Assembly (NCBI GenBank): GCA_041389525.1 | Contig: JAWKRR010000004.1 | Coordinates: 124,001 to 188,000, forward strand | From: JACKFB01 sp041389525 | GTDB taxonomy: Bacteria; Myxococcota_A; UBA9042; PHBI01; JACKFB01 | DNA length: 64,000 nucleotides | Direction: 5' to 3' | In this document: piece after piece, positions 35,641 through 43,820 of the stretch | Layout: every line of letters begins with the position of its first letter | Numbering within the stretch: the stretch's first letter is position 1 | Position numbers and translations under genes: made by a program | The notes under the pieces: model-generated | Seen by the model: only the letters and a program-made list of their open reading frames with translations | The model's database searches: none | Told to the model about the DNA's origin: nothing

Positions 35641-37021
35641 GAGCGGGATCGCGGCGGCGCTGCTGTTGGCGGGTGCCTGCGGTGGCGGCGGCGGACCGAT
35701 TGACAGCGACGCGAACCTCTTCGACGCCGCGGACGCCGATCAGCGTGACGGTGACGCGGCTGACGGCGACCGGCCCGACCTCTCGCCCCTCGATCTCGAC
35801 GTGGAGGCCGACACCTCGCCCGAGGCGTCGGACCTCATAAGCCCGCCCGAGATCGCGCCCGACACCGACGTCGACGCCGGCCCCCTGGAGCTGCTCGAGG
35901 ACCGGCAGGGCTTCCGAAGTGTCGCCCGCGTCCGCCTCGATTCTTCAGGCGTCAGCGAGCGATTCGACGTCGGCATCGCGCCGGCGAGCGCCGCCGTCTA
36001 CCTGCGGGTCAGCGCCCGAGACGCCGTCGCGCGCTGCTTTCAGCTGGACGAGGCCGTGACCTCCGAGGGCGAGAGCTGGGTCGAGCTGGCGTCTGAGCAC
36101 TCGGACTACGGGGTCGTGTGCCGCCACTGCACGCAGCGGGTCAGCGTGGGTCAGGGCTTTGGCCTGTTTCAGCTGCCCAATGACGGGCGCGCGAGTGTAG
36201 GCACCGCGTCGCTCAGCCTGCGGGTGGCCGAGCGCGACTGCGCGACCTCGCTGCCCCTGTCGATCGCGCCCGGCGCGCTGAGGGCCGCGGATTCGGTGGA
36301 CGTCGAGGTGCTGGAGGCGGCCGATCTCGGGCGGGCGGCCTCTCAGGTGCTGCGCTTGCCCGTGCGATTTCTGGTCAGCGACAAGAGCCAGTTCGAGGCC
36401 GGGGCCGCGGGCGTCGACGCGATCTTGGACGAGGCCTTCGGCTTGGTGCGGGCGGCCTTCGAAGCGCAGGGGATTCGGCCGGATTTCCAGGAAATCCTGA
36501 GCGCTGAGCCCGGTTTCGATGACCCGCTGGTGTACGGGACCGACGACGTCTCGGCCCTGAGCGCGCTGCTCGACGCGAGCGTGGGCCCTCCCGACGACGC
36601 GCTGGGTGGGCTCTCGCCGCTGACCGTCGTGGTCGCGGGGTGCCTGCGGCGGCACGAGCCCAGCACCGGCGCGCTGCGCGACCCGCAGGCGGTGACGACC
36701 CACGTCTGCGCGGGCCTTGGGCCGCCGGGGGTCGGCGACGGCGTCGTGCTGGCGGGCCACGCCTGCCCCAGCGTCCCTCCCGCGGGTTACTGGAGCGGGG
36801 CCACCCTGGGCACCATCCTGGCGCACGAGCTTGGCCACGCGCTTGGGCTCTATCACGTCGCAGACTCGGGCGACGCCACCGACAACCTCGAGGACACCGA
36901 CGCGGCGAACCTGATGAACGCGGACCCGCTCGGGCACTTGAACGACGGCTTCAGCCCGCTGCAGGGTCGCGTGATGCGCAGCCACCCGCTGCTGCGTCCG
37001 CTGCCGGCCCGCTTCCCTTGA
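35621..37021 (+). CDS. Metzincin-type zinc metalloprotease lipoprotein
   Basis: The 466-residue protein has a lipoprotein signal (AAALLLAGACGGGGG) and an Asp-rich linker of about 60 residues. A ~170-residue beta-domain comes next, and then a catalytic domain with the extended zinc motif HELGHALGLYH near residue 402 and a Met-turn candidate (ANLMNADP) shortly after. That combination places it in the metzincin clan, so it should cleave proteins outside the cell or at the surface. The gene overlaps the HEAT-repeat gene upstream and is followed 20 bp later by the FG-GAP gene, forming a likely three-gene unit. I see no propeptide cysteine switch; the N-terminal domain could serve as prodomain. Confidence 0.9.
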   Translation: MRRSICKSGIAAALLLAGACGGGGGPIDSDANLFDAADADQRDGDAADGDRPDLSPLDLDVEADTSPEASDLISPPEIAPDTDVDAGPLELLEDRQGFRSVARVRLDSSGVSERFDVGIAPASAAVYLRVSARDAVARCFQLDEAVTSEGESWVELASEHSDYGVVCRHCTQRVSVGQGFGLFQLPNDGRASVGTASLSLRVAERDCATSLPLSIAPGALRAADSVDVEVLEAADLGRAASQVLRLPVRFLVSDKSQFEAGAAGVDAILDEAFGLVRAAFEAQGIRPDFQEILSAEPGFDDPLVYGTDDVSALSALLDASVGPPDDALGGLSPLTVVVAGCLRRHEPSTGALRDPQAVTTHVCAGLGPPGVGDGVVLAGHACPSVPPAGYWSGATLGTILAHELGHALGLYHVADSGDATDNLEDTDAANLMNADPLGHLNDGFSPLQGRVMRSHPLLRPLPARFP

Positions 37022-37041
37022 CGACCCACCGGAGCCCCGCC

Positions 37042-38574
37042 GTGCCTTCGCAGATCCCTCGAATCCCCCGATGTCTCCTGGCGAATCGCGCGGTCGCTGT
37101 CGCCGCTTTGTGCGTGGTGGCCTGCGCTGGCGACGCCGACACGTCGGTCGCGCCGACGCCGCCGCCGGTGCCGACCACGGTGTGGACGGCCAGCGGTCAG
37201 CTCACGACGTTCTCGAGCCCGCGCCTCGCCGACCTGGACGGCGACGGGGTCCTCGACGTCATCGTGGGCCATGGCATCCCCGGTGACGACAAGACCGGGA
37301 TCGGCGCCAGCGGCTACGTCACAGCCCACCGCGGCACCGACGGGACTGAGCTGTGGCGGGGCGACGCCGAGCAGGAGCTCTTCGCGACGCCCGCGCTGCT
37401 CAAGATCAACGGCGACACCACCCCCGACGTGGTGATCGGCGGGCGCCGCGCCGAGCTGCGCGCGCGCGATGGCAAGACCGGGGCCGAGATCTGGCGCTAC
37501 GAGCCGGGCCCGGATCCCCTGAAACCGGGCGCGTCGCAGTTCTTCACCGGCCAAGTGATTCGGGACCGGGACGGCGACGGGATCGACGAGCTGCTCTTCG
37601 CCAACGGGGGGTTCCCGGCCGCGGAGCCTGGCGCGGCTCGCCCCCCGGGGCACCTCGTGATCATCGGAGGGGCCGACGGGGCGCTGCTCGCCGCCGCCGA
37701 GATGCCCGACGGGGCCGAGACCTATATGTCGGCGCTGACCTACACCCGGCGCGGCGAGGTCCACGTGGTGTTCGGCTCCGGCGGCGAGACCTTGCCGGGT
37801 TCGCTGTGGGTAGCTCCGATTAGTGCGGTGGATGCTGGCGATTTGAGCGGCGCCACCCGGCTCACGACGGCCACCCGCGGCCGCGGGGTCATCGCCCCGC
37901 CCGCCCTCGCCGACCTCACCGGGGACGGCACGCCGGACATCATCGTCGCGACCTTCGACGGCCAGCTCGCGGCCTTTGACGGGGACAGCCTCGCGCCCCT
38001 GTGGTCCCTCGCGGTCGCCGGCGCCGAGACCTACTCGACGCCTGCGATCGGCTACTTCGACGACGACGGCACGCCGGACGTCTACGCGGTGTTCAACATC
38101 GGGGTGTTCCCGGACTACACCGAGGCCGAGCACCGCGTCGTCTCCGGGAGGTCGGGCAGCGTGCTGTGGGCGTTCAACGACGCGCGGGTGAGCTACGGTT
38201 CGCCGATCGCGACCGATCTCGGCGGCGACGCGCGCGACGAGGTGCTCGTGGTGTTGATGGAGCCGCCGACGGACGCGGACGCCGAGATCGACGAGGACGT
38301 GGTCGGGGAGCGCGCGGCCTTGTACTTCCTGGACACCGGCGCCCGGAAGCTGGTCGCGGTGCAGGCCCTCGACGGCTTCGCGGCCTCGACGCCCGCGATG
38401 GGGGACATCGACGGCGACGGGACGCTGGACCTGGTGCTCGGGGCCTCGGTCTACAGCGAGTTCAGTGCGAGCTGGGTGCTCGCGCGGCTGTCACTGGGCG
38501 TGGCCGCACCCGCCCGCATCGGCTGGGGCGCGTATCTGGGCACGGCGCACGACGGGCACTTCGCCCCGCGCTAG
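37042..38574 (+). CDS. FG-GAP/VCBS-repeat lipoprotein (beta-propeller-like)
   Basis: The 510-residue protein begins with a lipoprotein signal (VAVAALCVVACAGDAD). It contains about seven FG-GAP-type units with calcium-binding loops, for example DLDGDGVLDVIVG, DRDGDGIDELLFANGG, DLTGDGTPDIIVA and DIDGDGTLDLVLG, so an integrin-alpha-like seven-bladed propeller is likely. Such domains bind proteins or glycans at the cell surface and need calcium. GTG 37042 has GGAG seven bases upstream. It follows the metzincin gene by 20 bp and converges on another Cys-rich lipoprotein gene across 39 bp. Confidence 0.9.
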   Translation: MPSQIPRIPRCLLANRAVAVAALCVVACAGDADTSVAPTPPPVPTTVWTASGQLTTFSSPRLADLDGDGVLDVIVGHGIPGDDKTGIGASGYVTAHRGTDGTELWRGDAEQELFATPALLKINGDTTPDVVIGGRRAELRARDGKTGAEIWRYEPGPDPLKPGASQFFTGQVIRDRDGDGIDELLFANGGFPAAEPGAARPPGHLVIIGGADGALLAAAEMPDGAETYMSALTYTRRGEVHVVFGSGGETLPGSLWVAPISAVDAGDLSGATRLTTATRGRGVIAPPALADLTGDGTPDIIVATFDGQLAAFDGDSLAPLWSLAVAGAETYSTPAIGYFDDDGTPDVYAVFNIGVFPDYTEAEHRVVSGRSGSVLWAFNDARVSYGSPIATDLGGDARDEVLVVLMEPPTDADAEIDEDVVGERAALYFLDTGARKLVAVQALDGFAASTPAMGDIDGDGTLDLVLGASVYSEFSASWVLARLSLGVAAPARIGWGAYLGTAHDGHFAPR

Positions 38575-38613
38575 GACCCGATGGATCGACCGGCTCCGAG
38601 GCGCCGGCGCCGG

Positions 38614-40398
38614 CTACTGACAGTCCTTGACCGCCGCCACCGTGCAGTCGACGCCGAGCTTTCCGACCACGCAGGCCGCCGAGCCCACGGTGAGCGACGC
38701 GCCGGTCAGCGCGCCCATGCAGGCGACCTTGCAGTCGTCGGCGTAAGGCGCGCAGGTGTCGGGGGCGGAGTCGCACGCCGCCACGCAGGTCGCGGGCGCC
38801 TCGAAGTTGGGCAGGCTGCTGCAGACCTCGAGGTCGTTGCACGGCGACAGGATCTCGCAGACCGCGGTCGCCAGGGACTTGCCGCCCTTCTTGAGCTTGT
38901 CGGTGCAGGTGGCGACGCAGTCGGGGATGGGGCCGTCGGCGCACTCGATGCGGTGGGCGCAGTTGGCCTCGCAGACCGGGTCGGGCTTCTCGGGGGTGAG
39001 GCACTTGAGGACGTCGGTGCAGATGGCCGACTTGCCCACGCAGGTCGCCTTGCTGGCGAGGCTGACGCCCTCACCGTAGGTGCCGAAGGTGCAGTCGGCG
39101 AGGCAGATCTCCTGGCTGAGGCCGGCGTCTGAGGCGCAGGGGACCAGGGCGTCGCAGAGGGCGTGGCAGTCCGCGGACTTCGGGAGCACGCAGGCGAAGA
39201 GCGACTCGGTCTGCTCGCCGGCGTCCTGGGGGCAGGTCTTGAGGCGTTCGACGCAGGTCTTGGCGCCGGAGTCGCCCGGCTTCCCGCCGGCGAGCACGAC
39301 CCCGGTGCACACCAGGGGGCAGCTCACGGCGGTGAGCGCGAGGGCTTGGCCTGCGCACAGGGTGCCGAACGCTTTGCAGCCGTCGATGCAGGCCTGGTCG
39401 TCTTCGGAGGGCGGGTTGAGGCAGACGGTCGGGTCGTCGCAGCCGTTCTGGAGCAGGCAGCCCGAGAAGCGGCTGGCGCGGTCGGGGGTGCCGGTCTTCA
39501 TGCAGGCGGCTTGGCAGTCGGCGGCGGCGGGCCAGGTGTCGCGCAGCTCGCTGTCGGGCTGGCAGAAGCGCGTGTTGGTCGACTGGTCGAGGTAGAGCGG
39601 GGCGCACGACTGCGCGCAGAGCTCGGGGTCGAGCACCGGGTCTGCGCCGAAGCACTTCCCGAGCTTCTCGAGGCTGCACTTGTCTTTGAGCGCGGTTAGG
39701 GCGCAGGGGAAGCCGGCGACTTCGATGTCGTTGGAGGTGACGTTGCCGGCGCACGAGGCGCGGCACGCGTTGACCTCGCCGGGGGGCAGCTCGACGACCT
39801 CGAGCAGGTCGCAGTCGTTGAACGCGGTGCAGAGTGGGCTGCAGATCTCGGCGTCGAGCAGCGGCGGGCCGTTCATCTGGCAGAGGGTGGCGTCGCAGGA
39901 CTCGCTGAAGCAGGTGTAGTTCGCCAGCCACCAGCCGTCGACGGCCAGGCGCTGCTTGCAGGTGCTGAGGCACGCGGCCACCGAACCTCCGACGGCCGCG
40001 AGCGGGCACTCGGAGACCTGATTTGTGCACATGTCGTCGCAGAGATCCGCCGCCACGCCCGCGCCGATCGGGAGCGGCGCCTGCGGCTTGGGGCCCCCGT
40101 CCGGAGTCGCGTCCGGCACCGCGTCCGTCCCGGTGTCCGGCACCACGTCAGGGCCGCCGTTGTCCGGCGTCACCGTGTCGTCTGCGGTCTCCACGGCGGT
40201 GTCCCCGGGCGAGGTGTCCGCGACCGCGTCGCCGGTGTCGCCGACCGCGTCCGCGTCGGGGTCCGAGCCCTCCTCGCCGCCGCAAGCGACCAGCAGGGCG
40301 CTCAGAGCCAGCACGCGCATCGCGAGCGGCCACGCCACGAGTCGGGCGCGCGGGTGACGGGGATCAAGGGTCGCTGTGGGTTGGGCGGTGTAAGCCAT
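38614..40398 (-). CDS. Cys-rich repeat lipoprotein
   Basis: This is a 594-residue exported protein with a long N-terminal extension before the hydrophobic stretch and lipobox (RVLALSALLVACGGEE). A strikingly Asp/Thr/Val/Pro-rich linker of ~70 residues follows. The rest is made of roughly ten repeats of ~45 residues, each with four or more cysteines in a pattern like C..LC..L..C....C...C. No enzyme motif is visible. ATG 40398 is chosen for a GGAAGA upstream; ATG 40320 would give a conventional short signal peptide (MRVLALSALLVACGG) and is a real alternative. It is probably surface-displayed and disulfide-bonded. Confidence 0.8.
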   Translation of the reverse strand: MAYTAQPTATLDPRHPRARLVAWPLAMRVLALSALLVACGGEEGSDPDADAVGDTGDAVADTSPGDTAVETADDTVTPDNGGPDVVPDTGTDAVPDATPDGGPKPQAPLPIGAGVAADLCDDMCTNQVSECPLAAVGGSVAACLSTCKQRLAVDGWWLANYTCFSESCDATLCQMNGPPLLDAEICSPLCTAFNDCDLLEVVELPPGEVNACRASCAGNVTSNDIEVAGFPCALTALKDKCSLEKLGKCFGADPVLDPELCAQSCAPLYLDQSTNTRFCQPDSELRDTWPAAADCQAACMKTGTPDRASRFSGCLLQNGCDDPTVCLNPPSEDDQACIDGCKAFGTLCAGQALALTAVSCPLVCTGVVLAGGKPGDSGAKTCVERLKTCPQDAGEQTESLFACVLPKSADCHALCDALVPCASDAGLSQEICLADCTFGTYGEGVSLASKATCVGKSAICTDVLKCLTPEKPDPVCEANCAHRIECADGPIPDCVATCTDKLKKGGKSLATAVCEILSPCNDLEVCSSLPNFEAPATCVAACDSAPDTCAPYADDCKVACMGALTGASLTVGSAACVVGKLGVDCTVAAVKDCQ

Positions 40399-40712
40399 GC
40401 TCAGGTCTTCCGTGATTGCGAGGCGTCGCGCCAAGCGGCCGCAGCCGCGGCACTCCGCGCGTCTCGTTGCGAATGTGCCGCATTCTACTCAGGAGGCATC
40501 TGTGTAACCAGGGGGGCCTGTCACAATGGGCGACCTGCCGAGATGGCGGGCGCGGGGAGAGCCGCTCGCGCGCGCCGTCCGTACCCCGCGCAGGTGCTGG
40601 GGCCCCTTGACACTCGCTCGGCGCCGGCTGCTACCCTCAGCGCGTCGCCACACCGCACACCCCCCACCGCCGCCGCCCGCCACCCGCGTGCCGTCGCGAG
40701 GCCCCGCCCAGC
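40399..40712. other. Divergent intergenic region without a gene
   Basis: This 314-bp gap separates the Cys-rich lipoprotein from the membrane gene pair. I see no supported gene. A short AT-richer patch around 40465-40515 is the likeliest place for promoters, but no convincing -35/-10 pair stands out. Confidence 0.4.
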
Positions 40713-41459
40713 ATGACCGCCCCAGCACGCATCGAGACCCCCCGCGTGCTCGCCGCCGTCACCTTCGTCGTCGCGTTCTGCAGCATGGTCTACGAGCTGC
40801 TGCTGGCCCAGACCCTCTCCGCGACGATGGGCAACACCAACTTCCGCTACAACCTCACCATCGGCCTCTACCTCGCCTCCCTCGGCCTGGGCGCCTTCCT
40901 CTTCGGCCGCCGCAAGCGCGACGACGACACCCTCCTCCTCATCGACGTCGAGCTCATGCTCTCGCTGGTCGGCTCGACCGCGCCCATCCTCGTGCTGGCC
41001 GTCGACGCAGGCGCCCACGCCCTCAGCGACGCCCTCGGCGTCTCCTTCGTCGCCCCCGGCGTCCAGCTCGCCATCCACCTCGCCAACCACGGCCTCATCG
41101 TCGTCATCGGCCTGCTCTCCGGCTACGAGCTCCCCCTGCTCATGGCCATCGGCGACGCGACCGAGGACGCCTCCGGCCACGGCGTCCTCATCACCGATTA
41201 CGTCGGCACCCTCTGCGCCGCCATCGCCTTCCCGCTGTTGCTGCTCCCAGCCCTCGGCGTCTTCGGCGTCGCCGCCCTCGCCGGCCTCCTCAACCTGCTC
41301 ACCGCGCTCTACCTGCAAACCCAGCGCGGCGGCCTTGAACGCCCGGTCCGCCTCGCAGTGACCGTGCTCGCCGCCCTCGCGCTGGCCCTGTGCATCTTCC
41401 AAAGCGACGCCGTCACCCGCTTCGCCGTCGACACCCTCTACTCGCGGCCCCTGCAATGA
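40713..41459 (+). CDS. Membrane protein: stand-alone membrane module of a spermidine-synthase-like protein
   Basis: The 248-residue protein has about seven hydrophobic segments. It is clearly paralogous to the membrane half of the next gene: FCSMVYELLLAQ against FCSIVYEFLIAR, LTIGLYLASLGLGAFLFG against LTIGIYIAALGIGTWLAG, and GLLSGYELPLLM against GILSGYELPILI. It stops where the partner continues into its catalytic domain. It may form a heteromer with that protein. The two genes overlap by four bases (ATGA). A good ribosome site is not obvious before ATG 40713. Confidence 0.85.
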   Translation: MTAPARIETPRVLAAVTFVVAFCSMVYELLLAQTLSATMGNTNFRYNLTIGLYLASLGLGAFLFGRRKRDDDTLLLIDVELMLSLVGSTAPILVLAVDAGAHALSDALGVSFVAPGVQLAIHLANHGLIVVIGLLSGYELPLLMAIGDATEDASGHGVLITDYVGTLCAAIAFPLLLLPALGVFGVAALAGLLNLLTALYLQTQRGGLERPVRLAVTVLAALALALCIFQSDAVTRFAVDTLYSRPLQ

Positions 41460-43156
41460 CCGCCACCACCCCCACGCCGACCACGCTACGCCCGCCCGAG
41501 ATCCTGGCCCTCACAGCGCTCCTCTCTTTCTGCAGCATCGTCTACGAGTTCCTCATCGCCCGCGCCCTCGTCTCGCTGACCGGCGAGATCGTGCTCTGGC
41601 AGAGCCTCACCATCGGCATCTACATCGCCGCCCTCGGCATCGGCACCTGGCTCGCCGGCCGCGCCGACCCCGCCCGCCGCATCCCCACCCTGCACCGCGT
41701 CGAGCTCGGCCTCTCGCTGCTCGGCGCCCTCGCGGTCGTCGCCATCTTCTTCGCCCACGTCGCCTACCGCCTCTGGTTCTACGACTTCGCCCAGACCACC
41801 GCCCTCGCGACCACCGGCTACCCGCGCCCCATCCACGACCCCCTCGTCCTCTTCGCCCTCGCATGCCAGCTCGTCACCATCGCCGTCGGCATCCTCTCCG
41901 GCTACGAGCTCCCCATCCTCATCGAGCTCTACTCCACCCGCATCGGCCGCGACGGCACCGACCACGTCCTCGGCATGAGCTACGGCGGCACCCTCGCCGG
42001 CAGCCTCGCCTTCGGCCTCCTCCTCATCCCCAAGCTCGACCTGCTGCGCACCGGCCTCGTCGTGGCCGCCCTCAACCTCGCAGCCGCCGCCTGGCTCGCC
42101 CTCCGCGCCCTCGACCGCCCGCTCCGCCTCCGCGGCACCCTCGCGCTCGTCCCCGTCCTGGCCGTCCTCGCCACCGTCCTCATCTTCCAGCGCGACCTCT
42201 CCCAGCTCCTGCTCAAGAACTTCTATTACAATTTCCCAGTCCCCACCTCGCTGTCCGGGCTGTCGGAGCGCCTCGACCGCAAGCCCGACATCCACCGCAT
42301 CCGCACCCCCTACCAGGACATCGATGTGGTCTGGGACGCCCACATGCAGAGCCGCCCCGACCTCGGCCTCATCGACCTCACGCTCTTCCTGAACGGCCAC
42401 TACCAGCTCTCGGCCCTCGACGAGCGCAGCTACCACGAGGCCCTGGTCCACGTGCCGACCCTGCTGGCTGGCAGCGCCCCGCGCCGCGCCCTGGTCCTCG
42501 GCGCCGGCGACGGCCTCCTCGCCCGCGAGCTGCTGCGCTACGGCGACCGCATCGACCACATCGTGCAGGTCGAGCTCGACCCCGTCATGGTCGAGCTGGC
42601 CCGCCGCGACCGCTGGATGAGCCAGCTCAACGGCGGCGCTCTCGACCACCCCAAGGTCGAGGTCGTCATCGACGACGCCTTCGTCTTCCTGCGCACCCGC
42701 CCCGGCCAGTACGACGCCATCTACATCGACTTCCCGTACCCCTACGACTACGAGCTCTCCAAGCTCTACAGCGTCGAGATGTTCCGGGCGGTCCTCGCCC
42801 ACCTCGCGCCCGATGGCTACGTCGTCTTCGACTACCCGCTGCTCACGGCCGCCAACGGCCCCCGGGCGAAGACGCGGAACACCGCCATCATGAGCACCAT
42901 CGCCCAGGCCGGCTTCGGGCTGCGAGTTCCCTTCGGAGATTCCTCGGAGACCTTCGTCTTCGCGGCGCGAAATCCGAGGCCGCTGGCGCCCTTGACGAGC
43001 GCCGGGGTTGCAGCCCTGGGGTTTCCGCTGGAGACGCTGGACGCGGACCGCATCGCCGAGCTGCGGGGGTATGAGTTCCCGTACGACATCGACACGGGCT
43101 GGGTAAACTCGGTGTTTCACCCGCGGCTGACGGACCTGACGGATCCTCGGTTTTGA
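41456..43156 (+). CDS. Membrane-bound polyamine aminopropyltransferase-like protein
   Basis: The 566-residue protein has a seven-helix N-terminal membrane module and, from about residue 290, a Rossmann domain related to spermidine/spermine synthases. Evidence is the nucleotide-binding loop LVLGAGDGLLARELLRYG near 345, VQVELDPVMVELAR, VEVVIDDAFVFLR, and YDAIYIDFPYPYDYE in the position of the catalytic Asp segment. Enzymes of this group transfer aminopropyl from decarboxylated S-adenosylmethionine to polyamines, but the DP of the classic D[ST]DP motif is altered here, so the substrate is uncertain. It is coupled to the membrane paralogue upstream. Confidence 0.87.
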   Translation: MTATTPTPTTLRPPEILALTALLSFCSIVYEFLIARALVSLTGEIVLWQSLTIGIYIAALGIGTWLAGRADPARRIPTLHRVELGLSLLGALAVVAIFFAHVAYRLWFYDFAQTTALATTGYPRPIHDPLVLFALACQLVTIAVGILSGYELPILIELYSTRIGRDGTDHVLGMSYGGTLAGSLAFGLLLIPKLDLLRTGLVVAALNLAAAAWLALRALDRPLRLRGTLALVPVLAVLATVLIFQRDLSQLLLKNFYYNFPVPTSLSGLSERLDRKPDIHRIRTPYQDIDVVWDAHMQSRPDLGLIDLTLFLNGHYQLSALDERSYHEALVHVPTLLAGSAPRRALVLGAGDGLLARELLRYGDRIDHIVQVELDPVMVELARRDRWMSQLNGGALDHPKVEVVIDDAFVFLRTRPGQYDAIYIDFPYPYDYELSKLYSVEMFRAVLAHLAPDGYVVFDYPLLTAANGPRAKTRNTAIMSTIAQAGFGLRVPFGDSSETFVFAARNPRPLAPLTSAGVAALGFPLETLDADRIAELRGYEFPYDIDTGWVNSVFHPRLTDLTDPRF

Positions 43157-43191
43157 TTGGGGAGGGTGGTGGGGGGTGAGCTTGGGAGGGG

Positions 43192-43610
43192 GACGGGGTC
43201 GGTTGATTTACCACGGAGGCGCGGAGGGGAGCGGAGGGGCACGGAGGTTGGGTTTTGGGGTTGGGTTTGGGAGAGGCTTTGGGCTTTGGGGAGGGGACGG
43301 GGTCGGTTGATTTACCACGGAGACACGGAGGGCACGGAGGGCACGGAGGTTGGGTTTGGGTTTGGGTTTGGGAGAGGCTTTGGGCGGTTGGGGGAGGGAC
43401 GGGGTCGGTTGATTTACCACGGAGGCACGGAGGCACGGAGGGGTGGGGTGATGGAGAGGCTTTGGGCTTTTGGGGGAGGGGACGGGGTCGGTTGATTTAC
43501 CACGGAGACACGGAGGGCACGGAGGGGCACGGAGGTTGGATTTTGGGGTTGGGAGAGGCTTTGGGCTTTTGGGGGAGGGGACGGGGTTTGTTGATTTGCC
43601 ACGGAGGCGC
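43192..43610 (+). repeat. Five-unit intergenic tandem repeat array with CACGGAGG core
   Basis: Five copies of a unit beginning GACGGGGT, followed by TTGATTT(A/G)CCACGGAG, start at 43192, 43296, 43398, 43481 and 43580, so units are 83-104 bp. Each contains short CACGGAGG repeats; most then continue with TTGGGTTTGG-type sequence and GAGAGGCTTTGGG. The strand is extremely G-rich and has no coding signs. Units differ by small indels, suggesting slippage or old duplication. The remaining gap up to 43820 holds an inverted copy of the core at 43725-43750. Confidence 0.9.
43352..43372 (+). repeat. Telomere-like G-quadruplex motif (GGGTTT)3GGG
   Basis: Four GGG tracts are separated by TTT at 43352-54, 43358-60, 43364-66 and 43370-72, inside the second unit of the array. 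The pattern is a textbook intramolecular G-quadruplex. Confidence 0.75.
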
Positions 43611-43724
43611 GGGGGCATGGAGGCGGGGAGGGCTGGCTTATCAGTCACGGCCGCGCGCCGCGCTGCGTGATTCACCGGGGCGACGTCGACGGGCCGCGTC
43701 CGCCGCGGCGCACCGAACAAAAAC

Positions 43725-43750
43725 CTCCGTGTCTCCGTGCCTCCGTGGTG
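43725..43750 (-). repeat. Inverted copy of the array core
   Basis: CTCCGTGTCTCCGTGCC and the following CTCCGTGGTG are the reverse complement of the CCACGGAGG/CACGGAG core found five times upstream. With the array it could form a long hairpin. It lies ~70 bp before the acyltransferase-like gene. Confidence 0.75.
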
Positions 43751-43820
43751 AAAAACTCATGTCCCACCCGCTCTCACCTCCGCCCCCGTGCCCCCTCCAA
43801 GCAGCCTCGGCGTCCCACCC

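Noticed and set aside
43192..43610. CRISPR array
   Set aside because: The repeats are long, G-rich and imperfect, and the intervening sequences are related to each other rather than unique spacers; no cas genes are present.
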